From Jejuia algarum (GTDB taxonomy: Bacteria; Bacteroidota; Bacteroidia; Flavobacteriales; Flavobacteriaceae), in assembly GCA_947495775.1 (NCBI GenBank), contig CANMAQ010000003.1, positions 62,001 to 126,000 of the forward strand: DNA of 64,000 nt, in the 5' to 3' direction. Numbering within the stretch: the stretch's first letter is position 1; each line of letters begins with the position of its first letter. Positions 1-8,814 of the stretch are shown here, one piece after another. A program made the translations under genes and the position numbers. A model generated the notes under the pieces. That model saw only the letters and a list, made by a program, of their open reading frames with translations, was not told where the DNA came from and did not search any database.

Positions 1-378
1 ATAAGCATGTCTATTAACTATATCATTAGAAAAATTTTAGGCATGGAATTTAAAGACACACAGTGTGGTGCTAAAATTTTTAGTAAAGACGTGATTCATT
101 TGGCTTTTGATAAGAAGTTCGTGACTCAATGGATTTTTGATGTTGAAATTTTTAAACGCATGTCTGCCTATTTTGGAAGACAACAAGCTATAAGTTACAT
201 CTGTGAACAACCTTTAAAACGATGGATTCATGCCGATGGCTCTAAGCTGTCAATGAAAGATTCTATAAAAATCATTATGCAACTTGGACAAATAGCTTGG
301 GTCTATCGAGATAAGAAAAAAAAAGAATTTGTTAATGGTACTCAGGTAGAACTGTCATCGGTGCATGAAAGTTTATAA
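1..378 (+). CDS. Family 2 glycosyltransferase, C-terminal part (partial)
   Basis: The frame is open to the left edge, so the gene starts outside the window and only about the last 125 codons are present. The segment reading DTQCGAKIFSKD, followed by TQWIFDVEIF, is typical of the distal catalytic region of dolichyl-phosphate-sugar-type GT2 enzymes, which move a sugar from a nucleotide donor to a lipid phosphate at the inner membrane. The GT-A nucleotide-binding N-terminus is missing here. A hairpin with a T tract follows 37 bases after the stop. The exact acceptor and sugar cannot be told from this fragment. Confidence 0.75.
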   Translation: MSMSINYIIRKILGMEFKDTQCGAKIFSKDVIHLAFDKKFVTQWIFDVEIFKRMSAYFGRQQAISYICEQPLKRWIHADGSKLSMKDSIKIIMQLGQIAWVYRDKKKKEFVNGTQVELSSVHESL

Positions 379-414
379 GGTAAATAAACTATCTGAGTTT
401 GTTTTTTTGTGATG

Positions 415-444
415 AAAAAGGTAGTCGAAAGGCTGCCTTTTTTT
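415..444. terminator. Bidirectional intrinsic terminator
   Basis: A stem of about 10 bp (415-424 with 433-442, one G-T wobble) is flanked by an A run on the left and seven T on the right. It lies between the rightward glycosyltransferase and the leftward barrel gene and can serve both. Confidence 0.7.
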
Positions 445-465
445 ATACTTCTATTTTCCTGAAAG

Positions 466-1098
466 CTAAAGTTTAAAAAAGCGATACCCTATATAGGCTT
501 GTAGGACTCTGTTTTGAAGGTCAGGATCTGTTTCGAATACATTAGACAGCCCTAAGTTATAACGTAAGCCCATATTAAAACCTTTAATCCATTTGTAATT
601 TACACCAAGAGCCAAAGCGAGGTCTATAGTTTTAAAACGCTCTTTAACGTCATTTTCTCTTTCAAACGTACGTATGTTGTTCTCTCTATGAACATTTAGC
701 AGGACCTCTTCTTTTGCCGATAAGAGCAGTCCAAATTGAGGACCACCTTCTATACTTAAGTTTTTTGTGATATAGAATTTTGAAAGTATGGGAATGTTTA
801 AATAGCTTAATTTAAAATCAGATTGCGAATCAAAAATAAATAGAAAGGGGGATTCTGTAAAGGCTTCACTTGAAGCTCCTTGATTGGAATAAACGAGTTC
901 GGGTTGCACAGAGAATTTATCAGTAATAAAAAATTCAGAAGTAATTCCTGCATGGAAGGACGTCAAACTCTCAAAGTCTAATTCTCCATTTAAAGTCACT
1001 TGATTCACACCTGCTTTTACGCCAAAGCTTATTTTTTGTGCAGACAAATGGTATATGCTGAGGATGCAGAAACTTAAAATTGATATTACTTTTTTCAT
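466..1098 (-). CDS. Outer-membrane beta-barrel protein (PorT-like family)
   Basis: A protein of about 210 residues with a cleavable signal peptide (MKKVISILSF... ending SAQ), then alternating strands: FGVKAGVNQ near the mature N-terminus, repeated 'PEL' and 'GGPQFG' strand motifs, and a C-terminal aromatic ending (GYRFFKL). This fits the eight-stranded outer-membrane barrel family common in Bacteroidota. The open frame continues upstream to 1155, but I chose the start at 1098 (another Met at 1104) because it puts the signal peptide at the N-terminus and leaves a TATATTTG promoter box just upstream. Function is unknown; it resembles another barrel gene at 30.6 kb in size and layout. Confidence 0.75.
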   Translation of the reverse strand: MKKVISILSFCILSIYHLSAQKISFGVKAGVNQVTLNGELDFESLTSFHAGITSEFFITDKFSVQPELVYSNQGASSEAFTESPFLFIFDSQSDFKLSYLNIPILSKFYITKNLSIEGGPQFGLLLSAKEEVLLNVHRENNIRTFERENDVKERFKTIDLALALGVNYKWIKGFNMGLRYNLGLSNVFETDPDLQNRVLQAYIGYRFFKL

Positions 1099-1113
1099 GT
1101 TCATTATTTTGAA

Positions 1114-1121
1114 CAAATATA
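1114..1121 (-). promoter_or_regulatory. -7 box TATATTTG for the barrel gene
   Basis: Matches the Bacteroidota consensus TAnnTTTG on the minus strand, 10 to 16 bases before the chosen ATG. No clear -33 element is seen. The rest of the gap to 1444 holds nothing else I recognise. Confidence 0.5.
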
Positions 1122-1444
1122 TACCATTTTTAAGGTTTTGAAATGACAGTGTCATTTTAGAGTATAAACGGTTGAATATTTATTTTTTGGTATCGGGTAA
1201 CTTCAATAGTTTTATAGAGAAAGCTCTAAATAGTAGGAGAATTTGAAAACGTTTGGAGTTGGCATAAATTTTATGTGCCGTTATACTGTTTTTAGAAAAG
1301 TGTGCTTACATAATTTTTGAATATGTTATATTAGAGACGGATAAAATGAGAATAGTACTGAAGAGATAAAAATTTATTTCTGTTTTATTTAGAATAGAAA
1401 TTGCTTTTTATGAGGTCTTTCTAGTACATCCTAAAAAATATAAA

Positions 1445-1993
1445 ATGACTCAAGAACGATATCAAGAGGCTATGAAGTTTGCTGGTGAAAAGCATTGCCA
1501 ACAAAAAGTACCAGGTACAAATTCCAATTACCTGTTGCACATCTCTAACGTAGCAATGGAAGTTTTATTTGCTTACACGTTTGATAAAAATTTTGATATT
1601 GATTTCGCTATTCAAATTGCAATACTTCATGATGTTATTGAGGATACAAATGCTGATTTTGAAACGATTAAATATAAATTTGGGGAAAACGTAGCTGTGG
1701 CTGTCCAAGCATTAACTAAAGATGAAACGTTAGACACTAAAGAAGAACAAATGCTTGATAGTCTAAGACGCATCAATACATTACAAAAGGAAGTTGGCCT
1801 TGTTAAATTAGCAGATAGAATCACTAACTTGCAAAGCCCTCCTAGACATTGGAATTCAAGTAAGATTATAAAATATTGCGAAGAAGCCAAATTGATTTCA
1901 AAGGCTTTGAATGGTAAAAACATGTATTTGAATAAACGACTCAATTCTAAAATAATAGAATATGAAGCAAAAATACAAACGATAGGTAGATAA
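1445..1993 (+). CDS. Stand-alone HD-domain (p)ppGpp hydrolase-like protein (MESH1/SAH type)
   Basis: A 182-residue single-domain protein. It carries the RelA/SpoT hydrolase signature: His32, HD at 62-63, ED at 66-67, and a downstream VKLADRITNL segment at 120-129 corresponding to the VKLADR motif of SpoT. No synthetase, TGS or ACT domain is present, so it is a small alarmone hydrolase candidate that would remove the 3'-pyrophosphate of (p)ppGpp in a metal-dependent way. The next gene, 94 bases downstream on the same strand, is a DUF2314 protein. Substrate is inferred from family only; other nucleotide substrates such as NADPH are known for MESH1-type proteins. Confidence 0.75.
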   Translation: MTQERYQEAMKFAGEKHCQQKVPGTNSNYLLHISNVAMEVLFAYTFDKNFDIDFAIQIAILHDVIEDTNADFETIKYKFGENVAVAVQALTKDETLDTKEEQMLDSLRRINTLQKEVGLVKLADRITNLQSPPRHWNSSKIIKYCEEAKLISKALNGKNMYLNKRLNSKIIEYEAKIQTIGR

Positions 1994-2087
1994 TAATTTA
2001 AGGGCATGATACAATAAAAACAGCTTTATTGCAGTGGCATATTATGACATTAAGAGCAACACTAATAATGATATTAAAAAATAGAAT

Positions 2088-2963
2088 ATGAGTTTATTAA
2101 GTAGATTATTTGGGAAAAAGGAAATTATAAGAAAGCGAGAAGGAAATCCTGATGTTTATAACCTGCCGAGTGAGAACGAAAGAATGAATTGGGCTATGGA
2201 AAAAGCTAGATTGACATTGCATTATTTTAAAGAATGTCTAGAAAATCCTAAAGACACTCAGCAGTATTTCTCTATCAAGGCTAGAATAGAAGATAAAACA
2301 AAAACCGAGCATATATGGCTTATGGATCCTAGTTTTGATAATAAAGGTAACATTTACGGAACCATAGGGAACGCCCCAATCGATGTTAAAAATGTAACTA
2401 TAAATGAGAAAATAGGAATTACTTTTGAAGATGTTTCAGATTGGATGATTATTGAAGATGGACGATTGATAGGAGGGTATACTATAAGAGCAATACGAGA
2501 TGGGTTAACAGGAAGCGCATTACAAAATTTAGATGACAGTTTAGGAGGAATGATCGTGGACGAGGGTGAAGATTATTTTTTGCCAAATCATGATACGCCA
2601 GAAGGTGCAATACTAGCTCTTGAAGAGGCTTATGATAACGATGATATCGAAAAAGTTCTAAGTTACAAGCATTTTGATAAAGAGGCAGAGTTTATGTTGA
2701 AAAAAACAGTCGAAATTGAAATTGATGAAGACTTAATAACAAAAACTTCAGAAGTATTGAAATTATCGTTTATACAAAATATAAAAGAAAACGGAATGCC
2801 TAAATTTAAAGGTCTTAAAAGAGCTTTTAAAAGGCAAATGGTTTCCGATAAGCATTATATTATAACTGAAATTTGTCGTTATCCAGATGGAGGTACGTCT
2901 ATTCAAAAACTCAACACATATAAAGTTGGTAACCAATGGAAGGTGTTAGGTCTCGAAGATTAG
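2088..2963 (+). CDS. DUF2314 domain protein
   Basis: A 291-residue soluble protein with no signal peptide. The N-terminal half (about 28-140) matches the DUF2314 pattern: an 'A...A..T...F' helix, SIKARIEDK, EHIWLM, a GxIGN turn, and DVSDWMI followed by GGYTIR. The C-terminal half (about 165-291) looks like a small alpha/beta domain of the NTF2 or DUF4864 sort (EGAILALEEAYDNDD..VLSYK) and ends in a strand-rich segment. No catalytic function is known for DUF2314. Same strand as the HD hydrolase, but the 94-base gap leaves co-transcription uncertain. Confidence 0.65.
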   Translation: MSLLSRLFGKKEIIRKREGNPDVYNLPSENERMNWAMEKARLTLHYFKECLENPKDTQQYFSIKARIEDKTKTEHIWLMDPSFDNKGNIYGTIGNAPIDVKNVTINEKIGITFEDVSDWMIIEDGRLIGGYTIRAIRDGLTGSALQNLDDSLGGMIVDEGEDYFLPNHDTPEGAILALEEAYDNDDIEKVLSYKHFDKEAEFMLKKTVEIEIDEDLITKTSEVLKLSFIQNIKENGMPKFKGLKRAFKRQMVSDKHYIITEICRYPDGGTSIQKLNTYKVGNQWKVLGLED

Positions 2964-3115
2964 ACGGTTTGCGTTTAGGGTAAAATGATTAACGTTAACG
3001 CACCATAAATATTTTTTGAAATGATGTTTTATTTTTTACTGCTAAACGATGTTTGTAAATACATGTATATGAGGTTGTTTACATAGGGATTGGTATGTAG
3101 TAAACTACTTTTATA

Positions 3116-4102
3116 CTATTCATATTCTAAAGCAATACAGTTTCTTACTTTATCTAATAAGGTTATAAGTGTTTCACTAAATGCAAAGGACATCACATCA
3201 CTTTCTGTTTTACCAGTGCGTAAGAGATGGTTAAAATGCATAATTTCGTAATTGTAACCAATGGTAGTGTACTTAAAGTCTATGGTTTCTGGTAGGCCAG
3301 TATTAGGGGTAAGGGTTACAGTTGCTGGAGCGTGGAACATGCCATTTATAGTAATAGTACCTGTTTCACAATAAAAAATGGCTTCTGTGGGCGTGTCTTC
3401 GTTAAGTGCACTTTTTAAATAGGCTTTTACCGCATTATCATATGCGAACACCATATCGCAAGAGGCATCAACACCATTCTCAAAATAAGTAGCATTGGCT
3501 TCGATGTGTTTAGGCGCTCCTAGTGAGGATAAGGCTGCGAATATGGGATAAATACCAATATCTAACAAGCTCCCACCACCAAGTGTTTTATTGAACAAAC
3601 GGTGTGTATTGTCGAAGGCGCGATGAAATCCAAAATCAGCTTCTAGTTTTACAATATTTCCATATAACTTATCTTCCAATGCTTTTAAAACATAGTTGTA
3701 GTGCGGTAAGAAGTACGTCCAAAGCGCTTCCATTAAAAGCGTGCGTTTTGTTTTAGCTTTACGTATCATTTCAGCAACTTGAGAGGCATTCATTGCAAAT
3801 GGCTTTTCGCAAAGTACAGGAAGCTCATGATCTAAGCATAACATGGTATTCTCATAGTGCAAAGCATGAGGTGTAGCAATATAAACAGCATCTACTGCAG
3901 GATCTTTGGCCAGAGCTTCATAACTATCGTATGCTTTAGTCGCATTGTATTTAGAGGCAAATGCATCTGCTTTTTCCTGTTGTCTTGACGCAACAGCATA
4001 TAACTGTGCATCTTTTAAGGTTAATAGATCTGTTGCAAATTTATGAGCAATACTTCCAAGGCCAATAATGCCCCATTTAATTGGTTTCTGTGTTGGTGTC
4101 AT
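3116..4102 (-). CDS. Gfo/Idh/MocA family NAD(P)-dependent oxidoreductase
   Basis: A 328-residue protein with an N-terminal Rossmann fold (WGIIGLGSIAHKFATDL, GxGxxA at about residues 13-19), the 'CEKPFAMN' motif near residue 97 that supplies the catalytic lysine in this family, and a C-terminal alpha/beta domain. Such enzymes oxidise or reduce sugars, amino sugars or cyclitols with NAD(P). It is the last gene of the leftward operon and overlaps the symporter by 26 bases, which suggests translational coupling and action on the imported sugar. The substrate cannot be read from the sequence. Confidence 0.85.
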   Translation of the reverse strand: MTPTQKPIKWGIIGLGSIAHKFATDLLTLKDAQLYAVASRQQEKADAFASKYNATKAYDSYEALAKDPAVDAVYIATPHALHYENTMLCLDHELPVLCEKPFAMNASQVAEMIRKAKTKRTLLMEALWTYFLPHYNYVLKALEDKLYGNIVKLEADFGFHRAFDNTHRLFNKTLGGGSLLDIGIYPIFAALSSLGAPKHIEANATYFENGVDASCDMVFAYDNAVKAYLKSALNEDTPTEAIFYCETGTITINGMFHAPATVTLTPNTGLPETIDFKYTTIGYNYEIMHFNHLLRTGKTESDVMSFAFSETLITLLDKVRNCIALEYE

Positions 4103-5792
4103 TTGATAAAATTACTTGAAGCAAACAGGCTATGGCAATTACAATGCTACAACCTACAAAATTAAGCCATAAAAAGGGCAGATTTATGTATGCGTTTATG
4201 TTTAAAATATATAATGCAATAACAATAAGTTGTGTAATGATTGCAGCTATAAATACAGCGTTACCTTTCACAAATTTAAAAAAGAAGGCCAATAGAAAAA
4301 TACCGAGAACGTTTCCATAAAAAATAGAACCTATAATATTAACCAATTGAATAAGGTTTTCGGCAAGGTTGGCAACACAGGCAACACCTATAGCTATAAT
4401 CCCCCAGATAAATGTAAACCATCGCGAGGCCTTCACCATTTCTTTTTCAGTTTTTACGCCTACATTTCTTTTGTATAAGTCCATAGTCGTCGTCGACCCT
4501 AAGGCATTAAGTTCACTTGCAGTACTAGACATGGCAGCACTTAAAATCACAGCTAATAAGAGCCCTATAAGTCCACGGGGTAAATTGTTGAGGATAAAAT
4601 GAATAAACACATAATCTTTGTCATTACTCTCTACCTTAATGTCCATAGCGTCACCTGCTTTATCAATTAAGGCCTTGGCTTCAGCTCTAAGGTCGTTATT
4701 AGCCGCATTTGCAGCAGCAACATAGGCTTTTGTTTCTTTAGTTGTATTGGCTATAAAGGAGGTTATTAATTTTTGCTTGTCTTTAAAAATTAACTTTTGT
4801 TCGTCTTCTAAGGCTTTGTAAGCATCGGCATATTTAGAATCTAAAACCACATGAGTTGCAGTAGGATTAAAATTTACAGGGGCTTCATTAAATTGATAAA
4901 ATACAAACACCATAACCCCTACCAGAAGGATGAAAAATTGCATGGGTACTTTTAACAAACCATTGAATATAAGGCCGAGCTGCATTTCTTTTATGGACGC
5001 TCCAGAGAGGTAGCGCTGTACTTGACTTTGATCTGTGCCAAAATAAGCAAGCATTAAAAACGTACCTCCTATAATACCACTCCAAAAGGTGTAGCGGTTA
5101 TTGAGATTGAATGAAAAGTCTAAAACCTCCACCTTACCACTAGCACTTGCGATTTGTATGGCATTTGCAAATGTAATGTCTTCGGGCAATTGACTTACGA
5201 TTAGGTAGAAAGCAACAAGCATGCCTAAGAAAATAATGATCATTTGGTGTTTTTGAGTCACGTTAACAGCACGTGTACCGCCAGATACGGTATAAATAAT
5301 AACAAGGATGCCTATAGAAATGTTAAGGGTGAGCAAATGCCAACCCAAGGCAACCGACAGTATAATGGCAGGTGCAAATATGGTGATCCCAGCGGCCAAT
5401 CCACGTTGTATAAGAAATAAAATAGCCGTAAGCGTTCTGGTTTTTAAATCAAAACGTTCTTCTAGAAACTCGTAGGCAGTATAGACTTTGAGACGATGGT
5501 ATAAGGGAATAAAGACCATGCAAATTACGATCATGGCAATAGGGACTCCAAAATAAAACTGCACAAAGCCTAGACCATCATTAAAGGCCTGTCCTGGCGT
5601 AGATAAAAATGTAATGGCACTTGCTTGAGTGGCCATAACAGACAAGCCAATTGTCCACCACTTAGACGTATTGCCACCTCTTAAATAATCTTTTACATTA
5701 TTACTACCTCGGGTTTGCCATGTGCCATAGCCAACAATAGTCACTAGGGTTAGTATGAGAACCGAGAGGTCAATCCAACTTAACATTTGCAT
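4077..5792 (-). CDS. Sodium:solute symporter (SSS/SLC5 family)
   Basis: A 571-residue polytopic inner-membrane protein with about 13 hydrophobic helices and SSS family features: GGNTSKWWTIGLSVMATQASAITFLSTPGQ early, then GTDQSQVQRYLS and the late SSTASELNALGSTTTMDLYKR. It should drive Na+-coupled uptake of a small solute such as a sugar or an amino sugar. Residues about 311-395 form a charged, Ala/Lys/Asp-rich insertion between membrane helices that the core family lacks. The gene starts two bases after the stop of the small membrane peptide and overlaps the dehydrogenase downstream. Confidence 0.88.
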   Translation of the reverse strand: MQMLSWIDLSVLILTLVTIVGYGTWQTRGSNNVKDYLRGGNTSKWWTIGLSVMATQASAITFLSTPGQAFNDGLGFVQFYFGVPIAMIVICMVFIPLYHRLKVYTAYEFLEERFDLKTRTLTAILFLIQRGLAAGITIFAPAIILSVALGWHLLTLNISIGILVIIYTVSGGTRAVNVTQKHQMIIIFLGMLVAFYLIVSQLPEDITFANAIQIASASGKVEVLDFSFNLNNRYTFWSGIIGGTFLMLAYFGTDQSQVQRYLSGASIKEMQLGLIFNGLLKVPMQFFILLVGVMVFVFYQFNEAPVNFNPTATHVVLDSKYADAYKALEDEQKLIFKDKQKLITSFIANTTKETKAYVAAANAANNDLRAEAKALIDKAGDAMDIKVESNDKDYVFIHFILNNLPRGLIGLLLAVILSAAMSSTASELNALGSTTTMDLYKRNVGVKTEKEMVKASRWFTFIWGIIAIGVACVANLAENLIQLVNIIGSIFYGNVLGIFLLAFFFKFVKGNAVFIAAIITQLIVIALYILNINAYINLPFLWLNFVGCSIVIAIACLLQVILSNDTNTETN

Positions 5793-5794
5793 AA

Positions 5795-5911
5795 TTAGCA
5801 GGCTTTAGTAATGCTATAAAAAATAATGAAATAGACTAGGTTGGCACAGAGTACCACCGTGTACAATGTATGCCATTTTTGTTTCGGTGTTTTAGAGGGG
5901 GAGGGTTTCAT
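5795..5911 (-). CDS. Small membrane protein, 38 residues, in the symporter operon
   Basis: Too short for usual ORF cut-offs. The reading frame starts ATG at 5911, five bases after the PIG-L stop, and ends TAA two bases before the symporter ATG. The product has a basic, proline-rich N-terminus (MKPSPSKTPKQKWH) and one strongly hydrophobic helix (YTVVLCANLVYFIIFYSI), ending KAC. Exact packing between two co-transcribed genes and the positive-inside single-helix design support a real gene. By analogy with small subunits of other transporters it could be an accessory subunit of the symporter; that is inference. Confidence 0.65.
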   Translation of the reverse strand: MKPSPSKTPKQKWHTLYTVVLCANLVYFIIFYSITKAC

Positions 5912-5916
5912 TGTTT

Positions 5917-8433
5917 TTAATTTGAAGGTGTTTTTGTCGCTTCCTTTTTTCCTAAAGAGAGCATATTAGCAAAAAGACGATAAGCTCCAGAAACGCCAGC
6001 AGGAAACTCTCTAAAGAAACTTAGTCCAGTATAAATGTAATGGCCTTTACCATGTTTAGCAATAAGCAAACTGCCTTCCTTAGAAGCTTCATTCTTGTCG
6101 TGCATCGCTAAAATAGGTGTAAATTCTTTTGCCCAGCTATTAGGGAAATACAAACCGCGTTCTTGTGTCCAACCTTCAAAATCTTTTGCGGTGATTTTAT
6201 TAGGCGTGTGTAATACGGGGTGCTCTGGATTTATAAAAGTTACGGTAGCGTTTTCGTCTGTTACACGGTCTCTTGAAAGTTCTAATGCATAGGGGGCTAA
6301 TTGTTTGGTTTTTAGACGGTGCGCCGTATTGTACTGAACAATCATATTCCCTCCATTAGCCACAAAGTCAAACAGTAGTTTTTGCTTAAATTTTAAGCTT
6401 TCTATCGTGTTGTAAGCTCTAATACCAACAACAATAGCATCAAATGTTTTTAACAGGTCTGCGTTAATGGCATTGGGCTTAATAGAGATGACGTCGTATC
6501 CTATTTGTTTTAAACTCTGCGGAACCACATCGCCAGCACCTTCAATATAACCAATAGTAGTACCTCGTTTTTTGATATCTAAACGTACCACCTTACTTTC
6601 GCTAGGCAATGTTACTGTTTGAAATGGAATATGTTCATAATCTATAGGTATGAGCGCTTTATTAAAGTGTTGGTCTTTTATATGAACAATAGGGTTTAAT
6701 GTACCTTCATGCTGTGTTTTTGGAGGGGTTACTGTGAAGACCAATTCTTGACGTTCTCCTTTGTTGGCTATAGCAAATTTTTGATGTTTTGGAAATACAT
6801 CCCAACCTTTAGAATGTGCAATTTCTACAGTACCTTCTATTTGGGCTTTACCGGCTAAAACGGTTACTTTAATATCACGTTGTTGTGCCGTATTAAAAAT
6901 ATAAACATTTTCTTTAAGTTGCACTGAAGCTTCAGGAATAACTTCAAACGGACGGTATAGTTCCCCTTTATCTGGTTGCGCATAACGTTGTATTACAGCT
7001 TTAGTAAATGTAATAGGCGTATTATTTATAAGGAGATTAAAGCTTACAGTATAGGTTCTAGGTGTTTCTGGTTGACCAATAAGGGCTTTGTTAGGCACAT
7101 GATACATGCCCAAGGTACTTTTCGCATTTAGCCAATAGGGGGTTGTGGGTGTAGCTTTTAACGGAATGTTTAGGGGTTCTTTAAAAGTAAACTTAGTATT
7201 ATTACTAAGGTCTATGTTTTTGGAGATAGCATTACCGTTAACAGTTATACTTACGAGTTTGGTTTGTGTTTGACTTCTGTTAAGTAACTCTATATCGAGG
7301 TTTACAGTTTCACCTCGAGTTGCCCAATTGGTTGTTGCAGACGCCTCTAAATACAGACCAGCACACATTTCAATAATGTGTTTTAATGTTTTTGTTTTTT
7401 GCGTTTTCCAATGGCTCGTTTCTAATTGTTGAAGTAACTTATATGCTTTTAGCAGTTGCGGTATATGAATAGATGGGGTTTTAAAATTGAAGTTTTTCTC
7501 GACATCATATAAAATGCTACCAATGGCATTACCCCCTTTTATCCGGTTCCAAGAAGTGTCTATACCAGAAAACATGGTATTGTCATTGCCTAGAGGCATG
7601 CCTTTTAGGAACTCGATGTATTCTTTTTGGGTGCCTCGTTGTGCCAAGCGACCAAAGCCTTGACACAAATGTTGGCTGCTGGCTAAGGCAGCGACTTCGT
7701 TATTGGAGAGGCCTTTTAAAGGATAATAGGTGCCAATATCAACGTGAATAAGTTTGCTCTTGTCGGCTTTTTCAAATTTAGCCTTACTGCCATAAAACCA
7801 CCATCCAGTATTGAAAAATAACCTTTTTGGAGCCCAAACATCAGTCGTTTTAAGCATATCGGGATATATAGTGGGGTCTTTAGCGCTATCGAAAGCTTCT
7901 ACACTAAGTAAAGCTGAAGCCGTATGATGGCCATGTGTTGTCCCTGGAGTTCTGTGATCAAAGCGATTTATAATGATATCTGGCTTAAATGTTCTTATAG
8001 CACGTACAACATCATGGAGCACTTGGTCTTTGTCCCAAATTTCTAAGGTTTCGTCAGGATGTTTTGAGTAACCAAAATCATTAGCTCTGGAGAAGAGTTG
8101 TTCGCCTCCGTCGACACGTCTTGCAGCCAATAATTCTTGTGTACGAATAACACCTAGTAACTCTCTAATTTCTGGGCCAATTAAATTTTGACCGCCATCC
8201 CCACGTGTTAACGATAAATAGGCTGTTCGCGCCTTAACATGATTGGATAAATAAGAGATGAGTCGTGTGTTTTCATCATCTGGGTGCGCTGCAATATACA
8301 AGACAGAACCTAAAAAATTTAATTTCTGAATGGATTCATAAATGGCCGTCGCAGATGGTGTTTTTGGTTTTTGAGCCTGGGCTAATACTAATGACAGACA
8401 CGTTAAGAGTGTTAAATGTAAATGTTTTTTCAT
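5917..8433 (-). CDS. Secreted PIG-L (LmbE-like) family deacetylase with C-terminal extension
   Basis: About 838 residues from the chosen start (MKKHLHLTLLTC, signal peptide ending QAQ). The zinc-binding HPDDE motif is at about residues 50-54 and the distal GHHTAS histidines at about 168; these define PIG-L-type de-N-acetylases acting on GlcNAc-like substrates. After about residue 330 come NEW3-like beta domains and then a Rossmann/DJ-1-like region (YDVISIKPNAINADLL, DAIVVGIRAYNT) as in the large Bacteroidota members. First gene of the operon; a TATATTTG box lies 22 bases before the start. The open frame begins 24 bases further up, overlapping that box, so the downstream ATG is preferred. Confidence 0.85.
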   Translation of the reverse strand: MKKHLHLTLLTCLSLVLAQAQKPKTPSATAIYESIQKLNFLGSVLYIAAHPDDENTRLISYLSNHVKARTAYLSLTRGDGGQNLIGPEIRELLGVIRTQELLAARRVDGGEQLFSRANDFGYSKHPDETLEIWDKDQVLHDVVRAIRTFKPDIIINRFDHRTPGTTHGHHTASALLSVEAFDSAKDPTIYPDMLKTTDVWAPKRLFFNTGWWFYGSKAKFEKADKSKLIHVDIGTYYPLKGLSNNEVAALASSQHLCQGFGRLAQRGTQKEYIEFLKGMPLGNDNTMFSGIDTSWNRIKGGNAIGSILYDVEKNFNFKTPSIHIPQLLKAYKLLQQLETSHWKTQKTKTLKHIIEMCAGLYLEASATTNWATRGETVNLDIELLNRSQTQTKLVSITVNGNAISKNIDLSNNTKFTFKEPLNIPLKATPTTPYWLNAKSTLGMYHVPNKALIGQPETPRTYTVSFNLLINNTPITFTKAVIQRYAQPDKGELYRPFEVIPEASVQLKENVYIFNTAQQRDIKVTVLAGKAQIEGTVEIAHSKGWDVFPKHQKFAIANKGERQELVFTVTPPKTQHEGTLNPIVHIKDQHFNKALIPIDYEHIPFQTVTLPSESKVVRLDIKKRGTTIGYIEGAGDVVPQSLKQIGYDVISIKPNAINADLLKTFDAIVVGIRAYNTIESLKFKQKLLFDFVANGGNMIVQYNTAHRLKTKQLAPYALELSRDRVTDENATVTFINPEHPVLHTPNKITAKDFEGWTQERGLYFPNSWAKEFTPILAMHDKNEASKEGSLLIAKHGKGHYIYTGLSFFREFPAGVSGAYRLFANMLSLGKKEATKTPSN

Positions 8434-8454
8434 GAGCAATACTGAAGTAAGTAT

Positions 8455-8462
8455 CAAATATA
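8455..8462 (-). promoter_or_regulatory. -7 box TATATTTG for the PIG-L/symporter operon
   Basis: Matches TAnnTTTG on the minus strand, 21 bases before the chosen ATG at 8433. The remaining gap up to 8814 holds one hairpin (8649-8679) and nothing else I can name. Confidence 0.5.
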
Positions 8463-8648
8463 AAAAAGAAACCCGCTGATATACTGGTTTTAGATTTTAT
8501 TTAACTTAAGTCATCAAAATTGAAATTTAGAAGCATTGCATCTGTGTTTTTAGTCCTAAATTATGGTGTAGAGGTGTATTTTAAAGGTAAGGACGTTTAG
8601 AGGGGCTTTTGATCTAGTAGGGGGTACTAAGTTTTAAGTCTGTTAAAT

Positions 8649-8683
8649 AACAAGAGATGGGGTGTAGCCATCTCTTGTTTTTT
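8649..8683. terminator. Hairpin terminator downstream of the GH16 gene
   Basis: A perfect 12-bp stem (8649-8660 with 8668-8679) around a 7-base loop. The right side runs into seven T on the plus strand, the left side into an AT-rich stretch on the minus strand. It lies 135 bases past the GH16 stop and upstream of the PIG-L promoter, so it probably ends the GH16 transcript, although its T tract is better in the other direction. Confidence 0.5.
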
Positions 8684-8814
8684 AGATATGAATGCCGTCT
8701 CGCATTTGCAGAGGCGCCTTGTAGGATAATATAAGAATCACAATAACAGTGTTTTTACATTTTATAAAGGAAGGTGTAGCTTAAGCTGTTATAGATGTAC
8801 ATAACTAAAAAGGT

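Noticed and set aside
1445..2963. HD hydrolase and DUF2314 gene as a toxin-antitoxin pair
   Set aside because: The gap is wide, neither has toxin features, and the HD protein alone has the complete hydrolase motif set.
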